Shown here piece after piece: positions 14,831 to 15,963 of a stretch of DNA of 15,963 nt (its first letter is position 1; every line of letters starts with the position of its first letter). The DNA lies in the NCBI GenBank assembly GCA_029239545.1, contig JARBUQ010000028.1, forward strand, positions 1 through 15,963, given 5' to 3'. Below the pieces are notes generated by a model that saw nothing but the letters and a program-made list of their open reading frames with translations, made no database searches and had not been told where the DNA came from. A program made the position numbers and the translations under genes. Source of the stretch: Paenibacillus sp. (GTDB taxonomy: Bacteria; Bacillota; Bacilli; Paenibacillales; NBRC-103111).

Positions 14831-14956
14831 CCAGCCAAGTGCAGGCCGCACCATTCTTGCACAAAATACAGCATTTCGGCACTATCCAGTCAAGAGCAGC
14901 ACGATTCTTGCACAAAATACAGCATTTCGGCGCTATCCAGTCAACATTTGCAACAG
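14831..14956 (+). repeat. 51-bp tandem repeat, two full units plus a partial
   Basis: Units begin at CCAGCCAAGTGCAG (14831), CCAGTCAAGAGCAG (14886) and CCAGTCAACATTTGCA (14937). The core ATTCTTGCACAAAATACAGC, continuing ATTTCGGC, is identical at 14853 and 14904, 51 bp apart. The first unit carries about 4 extra bases. Because 51 is a multiple of three, one frame shows a repeated peptide, but there is no sign that it is translated. Confidence 0.92.
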
Positions 14957-15036
14957 GTAGAGGCCCATTCGATCAGGGGATCCCCCTGTTACGGAACAGC
15001 AACAGCTTTGTAAGCGAGCCAAGCTCCAACGGCTAG

Positions 15037-15065
15037 GAGGTGCAACTAACTGGTAAGGGCACCTC
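15037..15065 (+). other. Hairpin in the repeat-rich tail
   Basis: GAGGTGC (15037-15043) pairs perfectly with GCACCTC (15059-15065) around a 15-base loop. It is not followed by a T-run. Its role is unknown and it may belong to the repeat structure that starts 25 bases later. Confidence 0.4.
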
Positions 15066-15089
15066 ATGGATCTGATGATGGATATCCGC

Positions 15090-15272
15090 TAACGAACCCA
15101 GCAGGTCTTATCGGACCGCAGGAGAGCCTTTAATAATTCTAACGAATTCCAGAGGCCTTATACCTCGCCAAAAGAGGGAATAGAGACGATTGGTGGTCCT
15201 ATAAGGACGCTACGATTCGTTACAGCGCTGTGAACGCAATATCACGACCTATAACGTTTCCTGAGTTCGTTA
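15090..15272. repeat. Four degenerate 28-bp repeats, two forward then two inverted
   Basis: Each copy starts TAACGAA and has a central T-T-A-T about 12 bases further on. Copies are at 15090-15117 (+), 15140-15167 (+), 15195-15222 (-) and 15245-15272 (-). Gaps between copies are 22, 27 and 22 bases, giving a spacing of about 50 bp and mirror symmetry about position 15181. Three copies share CTTAT with a nearby G-G-A-C-C or related end. A probable fifth copy (15653-15676, -) shares GAGGCCTTAT with the second. The transcript could fold copy 1 on 4 and copy 2 on 3. Confidence 0.75.
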
Positions 15273-15527
15273 CCATTCGGGGAATGAAAGTTCGGCAAAA
15301 CGAGTAAAGGGGTTACAAAGCGAATGAGGTTGCTCAACTATTCAGCGCATGAAGAACTTACCAGTCTTCAGGTAAATTCCAATTTCGAATCCATAACAAT
15401 CACCCAATTCCTCCTTAACCTGGAAACGTTGGAGGTCGCCCGGCCCCATGTAGATGCCCACTGCTCACCTGCCGGCCCCGGGAGTCTGGTCCTCCTGCGG
15501 ATAGCCATGGCTCGCCAGTAAAGCAAA

Positions 15528-15635
15528 CTTAGCTAATAGCAAACCAAATATCACAAATCCAAGCCCAAAATAGAGGCAAATGAGAAATAGTAAACTCATC
15601 TTATGCTATTGGTTAAGGCAGCTTAGCTTATAGCG
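15528..15635. repeat. Three copies of a 14-bp motif
   Basis: CTTAGCTAATAGCA (15528-15541, +), CTTAACCAATAGCA (15604-15617, -) and CTTAGCTTATAGCG (15622-15635, +) each differ from the first at two positions. The first two form an inverted pair 62 bases apart. No function is evident. Confidence 0.55.
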
Positions 15636-15652
15636 TAACTTGGGTTAACTAA

Positions 15653-15676
15653 CCGATGCATAAGGCCTCGGAGTTA
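15653..15676 (-). repeat. Isolated fifth copy of the TAACGAA/CTTAT motif
   Basis: On the minus strand this reads TAACTCCGAGGCCTTATGCA then TCGG. Its GAGGCCTTAT-n-C-n-TCG block matches the forward copy at 15140-15167 at 14 of 16 positions, but the TAACGAA start is shortened by deletion. Confidence 0.5.
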
Positions 15677-15774
15677 GAGATTTAGTAAGGATCACGTTGT
15701 TAAGCGATTCCACTTGGAGCAGTGAGGGACTTTGATCGAATAGACGGTGAAGATCTAAAAGTACCGCCGAAGTT

Positions 15775-15849
15775 CGGTTGTAAAAGCGTGAAAGTTGTGG
15801 AGGCGAAAGGTACTCTTGGAGCCCGCCTGCCCAATGTTGTCAGGTTAAG
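15775..15849 (+). repeat. Right copy of the ~70-bp dispersed element
   Basis: GTAAAAGCGTG, GAAAGGTACTCTTGGAGCC and AATGTTGTCAGGTTAAG (15833-15849) follow the same order and orientation as the copy at 14725-14796. The two copies start about 1.05 kb apart, with other repeats between them. Confidence 0.6.
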
Positions 15850-15963
15850 GAGCAAACGGGTGAAGGGATTGAGATAGAGTTAGGGCGGCTAGTGGGAGTG
15901 GATTCTTTTGGGAGAGAAGAGGGAGTCGTCCAGATGTCGAAAATTTCGACACAGACAGGCGGA

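Larger units (their letters stand above)
14513..15963. other. 1.45-kb gene-poor region made of degenerate repeats
   Basis: I find no convincing protein gene, tRNA or rRNA here. Open frames are short, lack good ribosome-binding sites and resemble no family I know. The longest credible one (15324-15521, 65 codons, weak AAAGGGG upstream) is probably chance. The region contains several separately listed repeat sets. Stretches not covered by them (about 14662-14724, 15273-15527 and 15850-15963) show nothing I can name. Confidence 0.75.

Noticed and set aside
14735..15013. Open frame with repeated peptide C-T-K-Y-S-I-S-A-L-S-S-Q
   Set aside because: The peptide repeat is a by-product of a 51-bp DNA repeat. 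There is no ribosome-binding site, no promoter and no recognisable domain.
15090..15272. CRISPR array (28-bp repeats with 22-27-bp spacers)
   Set aside because: The copies are too divergent, two of four are inverted, and no cas gene is present.
15324..15521. 65-codon open frame in the repeat-rich tail
   Set aside because: There is only a weak purine stretch upstream, no family resemblance and irregular composition. It is probably chance.
15640..15849. Minus-strand frame open for about 65 codons near the right dispersed element
   Set aside because: It is bounded by TGA just upstream, has no usable start codon, and resembles no protein I know.

Overview
The window looks like chromosomal DNA of a Paenibacillus-type low-to-moderate GC Firmicute. 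The evidence is strong Shine-Dalgarno sites, a Bacillus-style 7-1-7 Fur box, a Btr-type AraC/siderophore-binding fusion regulator, a YumC-type ferredoxin-NADP reductase, and a long membrane-anchored AraC regulator of the YtdP kind. All identifications come from reading sequence motifs; no database was searched.

Region 1 (about 1-4260) is an iron-uptake cluster. After the last codons of an unidentified gene come a Fur-boxed ferric-siderophore-binding lipoprotein, then a second Fur-type site before an AraC regulator. The regulator's C-terminal half is a close paralogue of that lipoprotein's ligand-binding domain. A ferredoxin/flavodoxin-NADP reductase-like flavoprotein follows. The likely logic is capture of a ferric siderophore outside the cell, sensing of the imported complex inside by a matching domain, and reductive release of iron. 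No permease or ATPase gene is present.

Region 2 (about 4260-5880) is a leftward methyl-accepting chemotaxis protein with about six membrane helices, no large extracellular sensor and no obvious HAMP domain. It faces the iron cluster across a perfect 15-bp stem terminator.

Region 3 (about 5880-12060) is a sugar-acid catabolic locus: a leftward cupin-AraC regulator, then a divergent operon of COG3618 lactonase, tagaturonate reductase (uxaB), altronate dehydratase (uxaA) and an LgoD-type zinc dehydrogenase. In order this gives L-galactono-lactone to L-galactonate to D-tagaturonate to D-altronate to 2-keto-3-deoxygluconate. There is no uronate isomerase (uxaC), so tagaturonate probably comes from L-galactonate. 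Between uxaA and the dehydrogenase lies an array of about 40-bp tandem repeats grown from the 3' end of uxaA. Base composition rises sharply beyond it.

Region 4 (12100-14512) is a stand-alone 769-residue membrane-bound AraC regulator with its own promoter and terminator.

Region 5 (14513-15963) is about 1.45 kb without a convincing gene. It is densely built of degenerate short repeats: 51-bp tandem units, a 28-bp motif placed two forward and two reversed at about 50-bp spacing, a 14-bp motif, and a roughly 70-bp element repeated near both ends.
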